From assembly GCA_037893225.1 (NCBI GenBank), contig JAZGUH010000057.1, positions 1,277,231-1,341,230 on the forward strand: 64,000 bases of DNA, read 5' to 3'. This DNA comes from Hippasteria phrygiana. Taxonomy: Eukaryota; Echinodermata; Asteroidea; Valvatida; Goniasteridae. The notes under the pieces are model-generated. The model did no database searches, was not told where the DNA came from, and worked only from the letters and a program-made list of their open reading frames with translations. Both the position numbers and the translations under genes were made by a program. The first letter of the stretch is position 1. Every line of letters begins with the position of its first letter. Below are positions 10,334-20,991 of this stretch, piece by piece.

Positions 10334-11551
10334 CTACTGGAGTTGCTGAGAGGTAGATTGTGAGGCCTGCGAGGCAGCATCGCTCGCTACCCGCAACGCC
10401 GCTCTCCCAGCACGTCCCTCAGTCTGAAGGACTTCTCGCAGGTAGCAGGCTGTGAAAGTGTTTGACATCTTCCAGCATGCTGCCTGGGTGATATCGGCCA
10501 AGGGAACTCCTTTGAAGAAGGCCCATGACGTCGCCACTGCTCTGACGTCGTGAGCATGCATGTCAGAGCAGGCGGATGATGTATCCGGCCAGGTCTTTGA
10601 AGCCGTTCGAATAGCAGTCACAATCCAGCTCATGATGGTGCTCTGTGAGGCTGGACGATATGGAGGGGTGGAGGTGACGAACAGGCTTGTCGCCTTGCCC
10701 CGGATCAGTTCGGTCCTGTTGAGGTACCACTTTAGTGTTCGAACAGGGCACCATTTCCTATCTTCCAGTACGGATGACTGCGAGCGCATGTCTGGTACGA
10801 AGATGTCTGGTGGAGCAAAGGACTCGGACTGGTTCTTCGTGAGAAAGGACGCATTTGGGACTAGACGTACCCCATTCGGTTCCCATCGAATGTGGCCCGG
10901 ATCAACAGATAGGGCATGTAGTTCGCTACGACGCCGTGACGTAGCCACTGCTAGCAAGAAAGCGAGCTTGACGGGTAAGTCGAACAAGGTCGCCTGGCCC
11001 ATTGGTTCGTAGGGGCGCGTGATAGCGCCCCCAGAACGTTGGAGAGGTCCCAAGAAGGAAGGAGCTTACGAGTTGGTGGCCTCTCTAGAAACATTCCTCG
11101 AAGGATGTGACCTAGGGTATGGTTACTGGTAATTGATGACCCGTCCGCGAAACCTAGATGGACGGCCGCAATGGCCGAACGGTAGTTCCGGATCGTGGCC
11201 ACTGTGAGGCCAGAGTTGAACAGGTAAACAAAGAAGTCACCAATGTTGGTTATAGGTGAATTGACTGGATCAATCGATTTCCGTCCACACCATTTGCAGT
11301 ATTTAGGCGGCTATTGTAGACTTTCTATGACTGCGTGCTGCGAATACGGCAGCGTCCTGCGAAAGGCCCGCTGCTCGGAAGGAGCGTTGGACAATGTCCA
11401 GCACATCAGGTGAAGATCCCCGGGTGCTGGGTGAATGAACCTCGAGCGTGGCTGAGACAGAATGTCCGGTCGAGGTGGAAGAATTAATGGTCGGTGCACC
11501 AAGAGCCGGATCAACCGGGGGAACCAGGACGCGGCCAGAACGGGGCGACAA
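10334..11551 (-). pseudogene. DIRS tyrosine recombinase, broken
   Basis: This is the integrase of the DIRS element, a tyrosine recombinase. The N-terminal part (from 11551) includes DVLDIVQRSFRAAG and ends at a premature TAA near 11303. The middle part, VATIRNYRSAIAAVHLGF, is read at 11205-11050. A frameshift near 11000-11050 precedes the catalytic part, which contains the first catalytic arginine in SRRRSELHAL, the H-x-x-R box in HAHDVRAVATSWA and the candidate nucleophile tyrosine in TACYLREVLQ. The R, HxxR and Y residues are all visible, so decay is by frame breaks rather than loss of catalytic residues. Confidence 0.88.
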
Positions 11552-13284
11552 GGAGGATCCTACATCGTTCCTGTTCTATTTTCGTCAGTACCCGAGGGAT
11601 CAGGGATATCGGCGGAAAAGCGTACGCGAACATCCATTCCCAGGGCATCGATAGGGCGTCTACATGCCACGCCCTCGGATCTGGGTATCTGGTGCAATAC
11701 ACCGGCAGCTGGTTGTTGACCGCTGACGCAAACAGGTCTACATGAGGGCGGTCGATGAGCGTGAAGATCTGCTCGACCACCTGGGGATGTAGTGTCCACT
11801 CTGTTGGTCGGATTACTCCCCTAGAGAGGGCATCGGCTATCGAGTTGTCCGCTCCTGGGATGTGGAAGGCCGACAACGTGATGTTGGACCTTATGCACCA
11901 ATGGAGTACTTTCCACGTCAGGAGGCAGAGCTGGGGTGACCGTGTGCCTCCCTCGTGGTTGAGGTATGCCACAACTGTGACATTGTCGCATTTGATTAGG
12001 ACAGACCGATCCCGGACGTTCGGTTGAAAATGTCTGAGGGCATTGAATACCACCAGCATCTCCAGAACATTGATATGTAGGGATCGCTGGTCCGGAGTCC
12101 ACTCTCCCGCGGCTTGGCGCGGGTAAAGCAGAGCTCCCCAACCAAAGCCCGAGGCGTCCGTTGTTACGGTTACCGTCAGTTGTGGCTGCCGAAAGGTCAC
12201 TCCGCGCATGAGGTTTGACTGATCGGACCACCACCACAGGTGTGGGCGTAGAAATACCGGAACCGGAACCATATGATGGATGAGGTGGTATTTCGGTCGG
12301 AAGTGAGCGAGGAGCTGGAGCTGGAGCGGGCGCATGTGGAGTCGGCAGTGAGGCACGAGGTCCACCATGCTTGCCATGAGGCCGAGCAGTTTCAGCCATG
12401 CTGTTGCTGGGGCCAATGTTACTGCGAGGAAGAGATCGACGCACTGCTGCAGATTTTGAACGCGCCTGTCCGTCAGGAAAACCATGTTCATTCTGAGGTT
12501 CATTACAGCCCCTAAGAACGTTGGGAGTTGTGTAGGAATTGGGTGTGATTTGTTTCTGTTTATCAGAAACCCAAGACGCGTGGCCAACTGTACGGTTGAG
12601 ACGAGCGCTCGGCTGGTTTCGTGCCGTGAACAGCCCACGATCAGCCAGTCGTCCAAATACATGAAGATTAAACATGCCGCTCGCGTGGAGGGCTGCTCCC
12701 ACCGACTTCACAATCCTTGTGAAAACCCGAGGAGATGTTGACAGTCCGAATGGGAGAGCCGTAAATTCGTAAGTCACGTTTCGGTAACGGAATCGCAGGA
12801 ACCGATAGTGACTCGGAAGAATGGGGACATGAAGATACGCGTCCTGCAGGTCGAGTGTAGCCGCCCATGCTTGGGCCGGAATCGAACCGAGGACCACCCA
12901 GAGCGTGTCCATACGGAACCGTTTGGGGCGGATGAAGCTGTTTAAGGGCTTCAGGTTGAGAATAGGCCACCATGTTCCCGTGTCCGTTTTTGGTGTGAGG
13001 AAAAAGGACGATAGGAAACCAGGTGACCTCCCCGACCGCGGAACCACGCGTATCGCTTTGTTCCGGAGGAGAGACTCGATTTCCGACTTTAGCGCCAGGC
13101 GTTTGGCGGGGTTGGATGGAGTTTCCGTTTGACGAATTACTGTGTCCGATGGGGGATGCTCGTGAATTCCAATGCGTACCCGTGCTTGACTGTCTTGAGC
13201 ACCCACCGGTCGGAGACGACCTGGGACCAGGGCCCTACGAAGGCTTGGAGGCAGCCACCCATGGGCCTGGCTGTGGGGAGCCAC
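11511..13284 (-). pseudogene. DIRS reverse transcriptase and RNase H, one frameshift
   Basis: The first frame (13284 to about 12640) gives fingers and palm: FFLTPKTDTGTWWPILNLKPLN, the catalytic ATLDLQDAYLHVPI and FTALPFGLSTSPRVFTRIVK. A frameshift near 12640-12660 leads to the second frame, which begins with the YLDDWL box. RNase H follows with VTTDASGFGWGALLYP, HINVLEMLVVFNALRHF, IKCDNVTVVAYLNHEGG and HIPGADNSIADALSRG. A C-terminal segment, RPHVDLFASAVNNQLP, is the conserved region found downstream of DIRS RNase H. Everything except the single frame change looks intact. Confidence 0.92.
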
Positions 13285-13484
13285 CAGGGTGTGGGTGCGT
13301 CACTTGCGCCATCCTCCTGAAAACCGGGGGGCCGGCGGCTTAAAGGTCTGGCCACTCGGTCGGAAGGATTGGCCTCGGCGGGGACCCGTATATGGAGGGC
13401 GTGCCGAAGATTGAGCTGTTGACGCGGCGGGAAAACGCCCGCGGGTTCTGCCCTGTGGAAGCCTGGAGCGTTCTGCTGGGGCCC

Positions 13485-13510
13485 GGGGGGGGGGGGGGGG
13501 GGGGGGGGGG
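13485..13510 (-). repeat. 26-base G run inside gag
   Basis: On the coding strand this is a C run encoding the proline tract of gag. Length variation here would readily shift the frame. Confidence 0.85.
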
Positions 13511-13778
13511 TCGACTTGGCCTTTGGTTTGGGCTGTTCTGTTGATTTCTGGGCAGGCTTGCGAAGATTTATCTTATCGGTAGCCTCTATACACTTCGCCT
13601 CGGCCTCCATGGAGTCCTGGAACTTATTGGCGAATAAATCCGTGCCAAATAACGGTAAAGCCTCCATCCGCTTCCTGGCCCCTTCCGAGGGGAGGTACAG
13701 GGAATCGAGGATATTGGCCCGACGGACGGATGTTGCCATCACCGAAATACGAGCGAACTGCTCCGAAGTCAGGCGGAG

Positions 13779-13843
13779 GGTTTCGTCAAGGCAGCGGAAG
13801 TCTGCGGAGGGTTTCGTCAAGGCAGCGGAAGGCTGCGGAGAGC
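13779..13843 (-). repeat. 31-bp tandem duplication that breaks gag
   Basis: The unit GGAGGGTTTCGTCAAGGCAG plus 11 further bases occurs twice in a row. Because 31 is not a multiple of three, the duplication shifts the gag frame exactly where RCLDETLR appears in both flanking frames. It is a likely inactivating mutation that arose after insertion. Confidence 0.85.
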
Positions 13844-15842
13844 ATGTCCGCAGGAACGGTAGTCCCGTCCTCACAGCCTCTGACCAGGTACTCCGACAGC
13901 AGTAGGAGGAACGAGGTCGAGCGCATTCCAAATCTGGAGGCCCAGTCTGTCTTCCTCAAAGTGTCCTCGATCTTATTTCCAGTACGATCGGTAAATAGGG
14001 CACGTGTCGAACCCGACCCACTACCATCAGCGGCCAGCTTGTCTCTGGCGGAGTCAGGGACTGTTGGTACCGTAAAATAGTCGTCAAAGTCCTTCGACGG
14101 GAAACAGAAATATCCGTTGGTACGTTTGTCGAAGGACTGCCACGTCTTGCGATCCGCTACGGCCTGGATATGTTTGATGCAAAACTGGTCCGGGGGTAGG
14201 ATCGGAAAGGGCGTCGAGCGTCCCGCAGGGATATCCGATGCGGTACGCTGTTTGAACGATTGCTGGGCCGAGGGTTTGGGTTCCTCAGCGGCAGTGTCCA
14301 GAAGACCCAAAACCCGGATCATGTCGCGTTGAACCAGACGCAACTGTGTCTCAATGGGGGAGAGATGATGTGTGTCAAGCATGTCACCCTCTGCATCAGA
14401 CAACCCCTGGTCCGAACCCGTGGCCTCCGTAGCTGGTGTCCGCTCACTGTGGAGGGGCACCGCCGGCACTGAATCCCTATCCGACCCCGAGAAAACTGCT
14501 GAAGGGTGGATGGAAATGGCCGGAGGTGAGGCCGGGGCACGACCCAAAGCCTGGGGGAGATGTTGTTGGTCACGACGAACCCATCCCTGGACGTCCCGAG
14601 TCGGCGGAGCGACACCGGGGGCGACACTGGGGCGAGTTGACCTAAGTGCGGGGCCGGCTGGGGGACAAGCAGGCCCGCGCTCGGGGCGAGTTGGCCCGCA
14701 ATGGGGGCGAACTGTCCCGTGTCCGGGGCGAGTTAATTGGCCCACTGGCGCGAACCCCGTAGTTGACAAGGTCGACAGGGACACGGTAAACGCCTGGAAA
14801 GCCTGTAAGAGATCCGCATTGGAAACGGACTCCGCATGTTTGTGGTGTTTCTGGGAGCGGTCCGAGGACGATGGTGAGTCCGAAGAACGGCGACGCTTCT
14901 TACGCGATTTCCCTTTCTTGGCTGGGCGACCCCGCAAAACCTCAGTATCCGAAGGCTCAGTGGAGGGCGGGATCGCTGGAATTCCGGAGCATCGGAGTAA
15001 GTCCGAGGCAGAGGAAAAACTCGCAACGGGGACCCATGGGTCCCCCACCGAACAGCCGGGGGCTAACAGCCCGGGCGGATCAGTGATGGTGCTGCCCGCC
15101 AGGGTGGCACCGCTACCCTGGGTCCCGTGGTCATATGCCAGTGACCCATGGGTAGAGGCGGGCAGATTGGTCACGCCGAGCGTGGCCGGAGCCTCGGCCA
15201 CACTGCCCGGGATCAGGGGGTGGCCGGAGGCAAAGGAAGGCAAATCGGCGGGGAGGGTGTCCCGCTTGCCTTTGAAGCTTTGGACCGTGGTGCGCGATTT
15301 TTGGCGACTCTTACCGGTCAGCTTCTTAGTCGGCTGGTTTTCCCCGTTATCCGCGGCCGGGGGAACTGGCTGATTATAGCCCGATCCCCGGCCTATGGGG
15401 AGGCCACCGCCCGTTTCCGGGCAGCGGAGTGAAGTCTGTGTAAGGGGGAGGGTGGCCCAGGAGGTGCGGGCAGTCCCGTGGAACCCACGTCCACGGGTAC
15501 CGCTCCGCACCTAGCCGACTTAAGTTTCACATTTTTCTCCCTTGAAGCCATGTCTATCTAAATAACATACTAAACACAAGAAACAAACTCTACAATCTTT
15601 ATTCAAGAATACTTAGCAAATGTACGGCAGACGTAGACGTAAACTGCGTGTATAACGCCACTGAAAAATTTCACGTCCTACGCTGATCAACGCTAAGAGA
15701 AAAGAGGAAGCTAACATGGCGGGTGTACCGCGGGGCATGGTGGGAAGGCTATTGTGTGAAATCTTAGCGAGTGTATTGCACCCTCTAGGGAAATATGCAT
15801 TAGTAGTGGCTCTACGGGTAAGATGAGCGCTGTAGACTACAT

Positions 15843-16075
15843 GATTTAAAACTTTCTAAAATATTGCCCACCCAAAGACTGATGTTACATGAAATAACTA
15901 AATCAAATGTAATAGTACTTTTAAAGATATGGATAAATGTCACACATTGTGACCCAACCCGGTGGAATTACCCATGCATGGTGCAGAAATACATCTATAC
16001 ATGTACATGTACACATATTGTACATTGTACATGTACAGACTGAAAAATCAGGGAAAAAAGGGGAAAAAAAAAAAC
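15843..16075. other. Spacer with ACATGTACAT simple sequence
   Basis: No gene is seen. ACATGTACATGTACACAT and its complement near 16009-16035 form a short palindrome-rich tract. Confidence 0.4.
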
Positions 16076-16084
16076 GAGACGGAT

Positions 16085-17734
16085 GTCTTTGTGGACAAAC
16101 ACAGGGTTGTTTCGGGTTTGTTTGTGTTAGTTTGGATGTGAACTGTGAATACAATAATTAAAGTTGTTTGTTAGTTAACAAAGATGGAGGGGATTGGGAT
16201 GTTGTTATTGGATGTGAGGATTGGTTTAAAGAACTGGACATACGGGGATTGGTGATGTGACATTTATGTTGAATATTTGAGCTCATGTGAAGTGAAATAT
16301 GTTTTAAAAAATCGCTATTTTGATGTCACATTCGCATCGTGGTCTTGGCCTGTGTTAAGACTAGAGTCAATGTGATAAATGACGTGTAAAATTGTGTGTA
16401 CAATGAAAAATTTCAGACATTTAAAAATTCCTAGAAAATCAGCCGATGACATCATCACGACGTCATTTTTGATTTTGCATGCTAGTGACAGTACCTACCT
16501 ATCCACCAATTTCCATGACGATCGGACCTACCCTTATGTTTTTTTTTAAAGAACATTTTTTATGACGTCAAACATTTTTCACATTTATATGTAGGTACAT
16601 GTATCTATGACCTACAAGTAAAAAACCTATTACAAAGAGAATTTTAAAATTAGCATGTACTGTTGATGAGATATGACTTAAAGGTTCAAAAGCTTTAAGA
16701 AAAATACTATAAAAATCATGAGGTCACAGCAATTTTCATCTATAACACATGCTGGGCTACCTAGATACCACGTTTCAACTTAATCCGACTTGCACATCTG
16801 TAGATATATGGCTTCAAAATATGCCCCTTTCAGATGACGTCACGTGACATTTGATGATGTCATCATAACGTCATGTCAATTTTCATCTATAAACCTGCTG
16901 GCCTACCTAGATATTACGTTTCAACTTAATCGGACTTGTACTTTTGTAAAAATTGCCCCTTTAAGATGACGTCACGTGCGTCATCATGACGTAAAAGTTT
17001 TGCACACATTCTGAGCAGTTGGTCCGAGTGTCTGCCAAGTTTAAAAGTAGCCAAAGTGCCGGTAATAAAGAAAACATGTACAAATGCTATAGGCAATAGT
17101 CTAGCGACTTGAAAAAGACTAGAAATCAACTCCTTTTATATACAGCATGCCACATGAAAGCTATGGCTTTCTGCCCTTCCCAGAATTCCCTTGTGTTATA
17201 TTGATTTTTATCTAAATGTTCAAATGGCTGTTATTTCATACTTCAGTGGGCCACGATCATGAAAATTTTGAATTAGGTAGAGAAAAATTCAATGTCTACA
17301 TTTTCTTTTATCGGACCGACCCTTACATGCGTTTAAAAAAACCACATTTTTTAGGACGTCATCATGACGTCACACAATTTTTCCCTTTTAGGGCATATCT
17401 TTGAGACATACCAAAGCTATACCAAAGCTATAACAAAGAATTTTGGAAATATCTTGTTTTGTTCGCTAGATATATTGAAAAAAATGTTACGATGGTAAAA
17501 ATTCAAAAATTCATAAAAGAATCACGTGATGACGTCATCATGACGTAATAGTTCGGCACACATTCTGAGTAGTTGGTCTAAGTGTCTGCCAAGTTTAAAG
17601 GCAATCGGCTGCATAAAAGTAGCCAAAGTGCCGGTAAGAAAAAAATGTGTACAAATGCTATTGTCAAAAGTCTGAAAAAGAAACAAAAATCTTAACGAAA
17701 ACAAAGGCTGTTTCGGAAAACTTCCGAAACGGCC
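16085..17734 (+). repeat. Satellite-like repeat A with TGACGTCA sites
   Basis: A diverged copy of the family at 36678-39237. It opens with TTTGTGGACAAACACAGGG (about 16090) and closes with a hairpin of arms GGCTGTTTCGGAA and TTCCGAAACGGCC (17706-17734). Internal units include GACGTCATCATGACGTCA-like blocks, the string CACCAATTTCCATGACGATC and GCATATCTTTGAGACATACC. About five exact TGACGTCA octamers were counted. No coding frame is credible. Confidence 0.8.
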
Positions 17735-17744
17735 AACAAAAAGG

Positions 17745-18206
17745 AACTGCATTCAATGAAAACATTTGTACTGAGATAAGATATGAACGATTGCCAAAAC
17801 ATGTTGAACAAGTTCATGCATACCGTACGTATGCTAATAAAGATGCTGACCAATTTGATGAACTGGCTTCTCAGGGTTCTTCATGGTAGATTTTTGTGGG
17901 GTAGCCTGCCCACATTATTTTCTTACCGCCAATCGCTCATCTCAATTCCCCTCATGCTAAATGGACCACCCTGCTGCTCGGAGATAAACAACCTTTTTGA
18001 ACATGCCCTGTGGACACTGATCATCCTAAATACAAATTACAAGGTTTTCTTTTATGAAACAAAAAAGACTTCAGAGCCAGCCACTACCAGAACCAAGGGT
18101 TCTTTGTTCTCAATTCAAGCACAAGATCATTTTGCTCCGTCTATAAAACCTATGCTGAATTGTGGCTACACAATTGATACAAAGCTTGCTTTGAATTTAG
18201 GCTGAA
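17745..18206 (+). pseudogene. Coding-like remnant of unknown origin
   Basis: The frame ending at 17889 reads FNENICTEIRYERLPKHVEQ then a segment with DADQFDELASQGSSW, which has a protein-like residue composition unlike its surroundings. A second block near 18000-18206 reads TCPVDTDHPKYKLQGF in one frame and SLFSIQAQDHFAPSIKPM in another. No family was recognised. It may be a decayed transposon ORF or gene fragment that follows directly on the satellite. Confidence 0.25.
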
Positions 18207-18209
18207 CAC

Positions 18210-19509
18210 AACCAATTAAGCTACAATGTACAGACTGCAAACTTTGCCTCCCTCATTATTTTTCCCGAGTGGAGGAGATCCCTGCCGCTTTTTGACAATT
18301 CTGGCTATTTTGGCTAAAACGTTAATTCTTTTGAAAGTTTAGAATTTTCTTGAATTTCTTTTTTTCACGATCCCAAAAACTGACATGTTCTTGAAAAAAC
18401 ATTATTTTGCAAGAAAAAACATTCATAATTCTAGGGAAATACTGAATTCTAGGGAGCTTATCTGACTATTGTTGGGGAGAATGAAACCCCTCCCCCAGGG
18501 GAATGAAACTACTCCCCTTTGAATTACACCTGCAGCAACACATAAGCCAGTTTTCCCTTGTGTATACTGGAGAGAAAAATCGTACCTCTCAAAGGACCTC
18601 AAAAATGCTCTTGAGCTGAAACTTACCCCACTTCTCGACCTCTCGGGTTGAATGGTCATACCAGAGCTGCACTGTGACAAATGCTTGGCTGTGAAACAAG
18701 AGACATTCCAACAGGCTATATTATACTGTAAAAGTTCTACACGTACGTACATTGTGCTGGGAATAAAATTTGCTATTTTGGCCTACATGTACATTGTATG
18801 TTGTTGCATGGAGGTACATGTACATGCATGCAGGTTGTTGCAAGTGTACCTATCTAAAACTGACTACAGCCAGAAAGTTTTTTGGAAGGAGGTGGGAATT
18901 TAAATGAATACTGTATTTTGATAACCACATTTTTAGAACCTGATAAGGAAAATTATTGTAATTTGTTTTTAAATTTCGGTCACTCTTGAAAACATTATCG
19001 TCAATGAGAAAGACTCTGCTGTCTTAATTTGTATCCATTATATATTTCAGTGGCTTCAAGTTGATAAATACAGGTACATGTAGTTTGTAACAGTACCATT
19101 ATTTCATTTAAAGCTCTAATGTCTGTGCTCTGGCTGAAAATTTCAAATTAACCCTATAATCTCACCTAAGGCTACAAAATACTAGTAGTAGTAAACTGTA
19201 GTATGCAGTGTACTCTGGCACACTTGCAGTATTGTTAAGTAGTAGCAATATTTAGTACTGTGTACTGCATACAAATAAATGTTGTTGTAGTTTGTAGTAT
19301 ATTGTACTTTACCCCAAATGAATGCTTAGAGGATGCTGGAGTTGATAGATTTCCTCATACAAATGAGGAAAACTGTATTTTTGAATGAAGAAACGATTCG
19401 TACATATTGCAATCTAGTTGGTCTTAACGCGTGATGATTGCATACCCTCCTTCTCTCCGTGCCAAAATGGAGCCAAATACCTTATCTATCAAAACCTATT
19501 GAGTGATAG
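18210..19509. other. No gene; degenerate TAGTA/TGTAGT simple sequence
   Basis: The stretch 19170-19310 is rich in degenerate TAGTAGTA and TGTAGT repeats. A short ACATGTACATG run lies near 18820. No coding, RNA or transposon feature was recognised elsewhere in it. Confidence 0.4.
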
Positions 19510-19517
19510 GTTGTAAC

Positions 19518-20983
19518 TAGTGCTGGGCGATACGACGATAAAATCGCGATGATGCAATACTCGCCGCCCAAAAATCAAAATCGGCAACATGTTTCTTTAA
19601 ATCGAAAAATCAAGATATCGCCGATATCGTTTTCTAAATCGACGATTTTTTTCGGAATCCCTTTTTTCCCTTAAAAAATCAGTGATACTTCTTGTTACCA
19701 GCAAATTTGCTAAAATTAATTTCCTTGTAAGCGAGGTTCAAGTCGAAGTGACATCATCATTTTGAACTTTTTATTGATAGTGTAAATAATGCGCCTATTA
19801 ATTGCTTAATTGCAATTTTTTCGGTTTAAAGTCTAAGTTTATAATAATGGACAACTTGAGCTGTCAGTAAATCTGCGATAAGATGCAAAATCTATTAAAA
19901 CGTTCTAAATATCTAAACAATCAGCAAATTAGCCAGCCCAGCTCTGGCCATTTGAAGCACGATATGTGGGCAAGGGAACCCCCCCCCCCCCCCCCCCCCT
20001 CAGGAATTCTTTTAAGAAATCTAGGGGGTATGTAATAGGTAACAATAGTCTGTGTGTATAGGGAAATGGCTCTGGCTGGTAGCGGTAACAAAGAAAAGAC
20101 TTTGATCCAGATATCCCCAGACTAAGCTAGAGGCTTTTTCACACTAGACAAAATCTCGGGGGCGGCCCCGGGGCGACGCGGGGGTGAGAATGTGTGATGT
20201 TTCACACTAGCCATTTTCGCCCCGGGGCCACCCCCGAGATTGGTCTCGCCCCGGGGAAAACTCACCCCTGCTCCAGGCCAGGGGTGAGATTTTTCAACCC
20301 GGGGCGAGACCGATCTCAGGGGTGGCCCCGGGGTTAAATGACTAGCGTGAAACGTCGCCCCGCGAGCGGGGTTTCGTACAACCTGGGTTGAGAAACAGGT
20401 GGTCTTGACAAAAGAATTCCAAAGGTCCTGTCAAAGCGCGCGCTATTGTTAATTGTATACAGCTTGGCCGAAAGCGCAGCGCCATTACTCTTTTGTGTTG
20501 GTCATTGTGTTCCTGGAATCTCAGGAATTATTTTCAGCGAGGAGGAAGTTAGGAATTTACTGGCCATCTGGGGGTCGATGAAATACAAACTAGTGTGAAA
20601 CGCTCATGCCCAACCCCGGGGCGAGCTCGCCCCAGGGTTGGCTGAGGTAGGTTTGCGCGAAACGAGTGTGAAACGACGCGGGGTTAAACTCGGAGGTGAA
20701 AACGCCGGGGCGGCCCCGGGGCCACCCCGGCGTTTTCACCCCGGGGTTCGGCGCTCTAATGTGAAAAGGCCTTTAGACTACGCTGTTTCACAATATTGAT
20801 GGCTATCCTAAGAACGGCCTCAAACAATGACTGCCGACAAACACGTCAGGCGATTATGTAGTTATGAACGAACTTTTGCGACATTTCAATCATGCTGAAA
20901 TTTGTTGACGATTTTATCGCCATATCGGCGATATCGAGAGGTAAAAAAATCGACTACCAAAAAAATCAATATCGTCAGCCCTA
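19518..20983. mobile_element. Non-autonomous hAT-like element, 8-bp TSD GTTGTAAC
   Basis: The perfect 8-bp duplication GTTGTAAC occurs at 19510-19517 and 20984-20991. The ends are TAGTGCTGGGCGATACGACG on the left and TATCGTCAGCCCTA on the right, matching the TAGGGCTGGGCGATA type of hAT termini. ATATCGCCGATAT-type inverted sequences lie just inside both ends. No transposase is present. A second, 5'-incomplete copy lies at about 49220-49816. This copy carries a C run near 19979 and a nested insertion at 20131-20772. Confidence 0.88.
20131..20772. mobile_element. GC-rich foldback element nested in the hAT element
   Basis: The termini AGGCTTTTTCACACTAGA and TCTAATGTGAAAAGGCCT are inverted repeats, flanked by TAG on both sides (20128-20130, 20774-20776). 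The interior is full of self-complementary GGCCCCGGGGC-type blocks and repeated CACACTAG motifs. The paralogue at 49607-49632 has the same flanks without the insert, which gives a natural empty site. No coding frame is present. Confidence 0.87.
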
Positions 20984-20991
20984 GTTGTAAC

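Larger units (their letters stand above)
13137..15551 (-). pseudogene. DIRS gag-like ORF, frame-broken
   Basis: A plausible start is the ATG at 15551-15549 (MASREKN), which is in a different frame from the long open frame beginning near 15510, so a frame change is needed near 15430. The central part is low-complexity, with basic KKGKSRKKRRRSSDSPSS and charged segments. The distal part contains RCLDETLR, which is followed by a frame break at a 31-bp tandem duplication. Downstream, SEQFARISVMATSVRRANIL and a KPKAKST-proline run complete the protein. It overlaps the start of the RT frame. The product would be the nucleoprotein of the element; no zinc knuckle was seen. Confidence 0.75.
9831..15840 (-). 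mobile_element. DIRS-type tyrosine-recombinase retrotransposon, near-complete but decayed
   Basis: Coding is on the - strand: gag (15551 to 13137), RT/RNase H (13284 to 11511) and tyrosine recombinase (11551 to 10334). Inverted terminal repeats at 9875-10000 and 15697-15822 are almost identical. Between the last gene and the left terminus lies an internal complementary region (10055-10158) made of the complements of the two outer ends joined head to head. This architecture is diagnostic of DIRS elements, which circularise and integrate through their recombinase without target duplication; none is seen. Each gene carries frameshifts or stops. Total length is about 6.0 kb, normal for the group. 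Confidence 0.93.

Noticed and set aside
14372..15373. 333-codon open frame on the + strand
   Set aside because: It lies opposite the DIRS gag frame in GC-rich sequence and has no domain. It is a shadow of the - strand gene.
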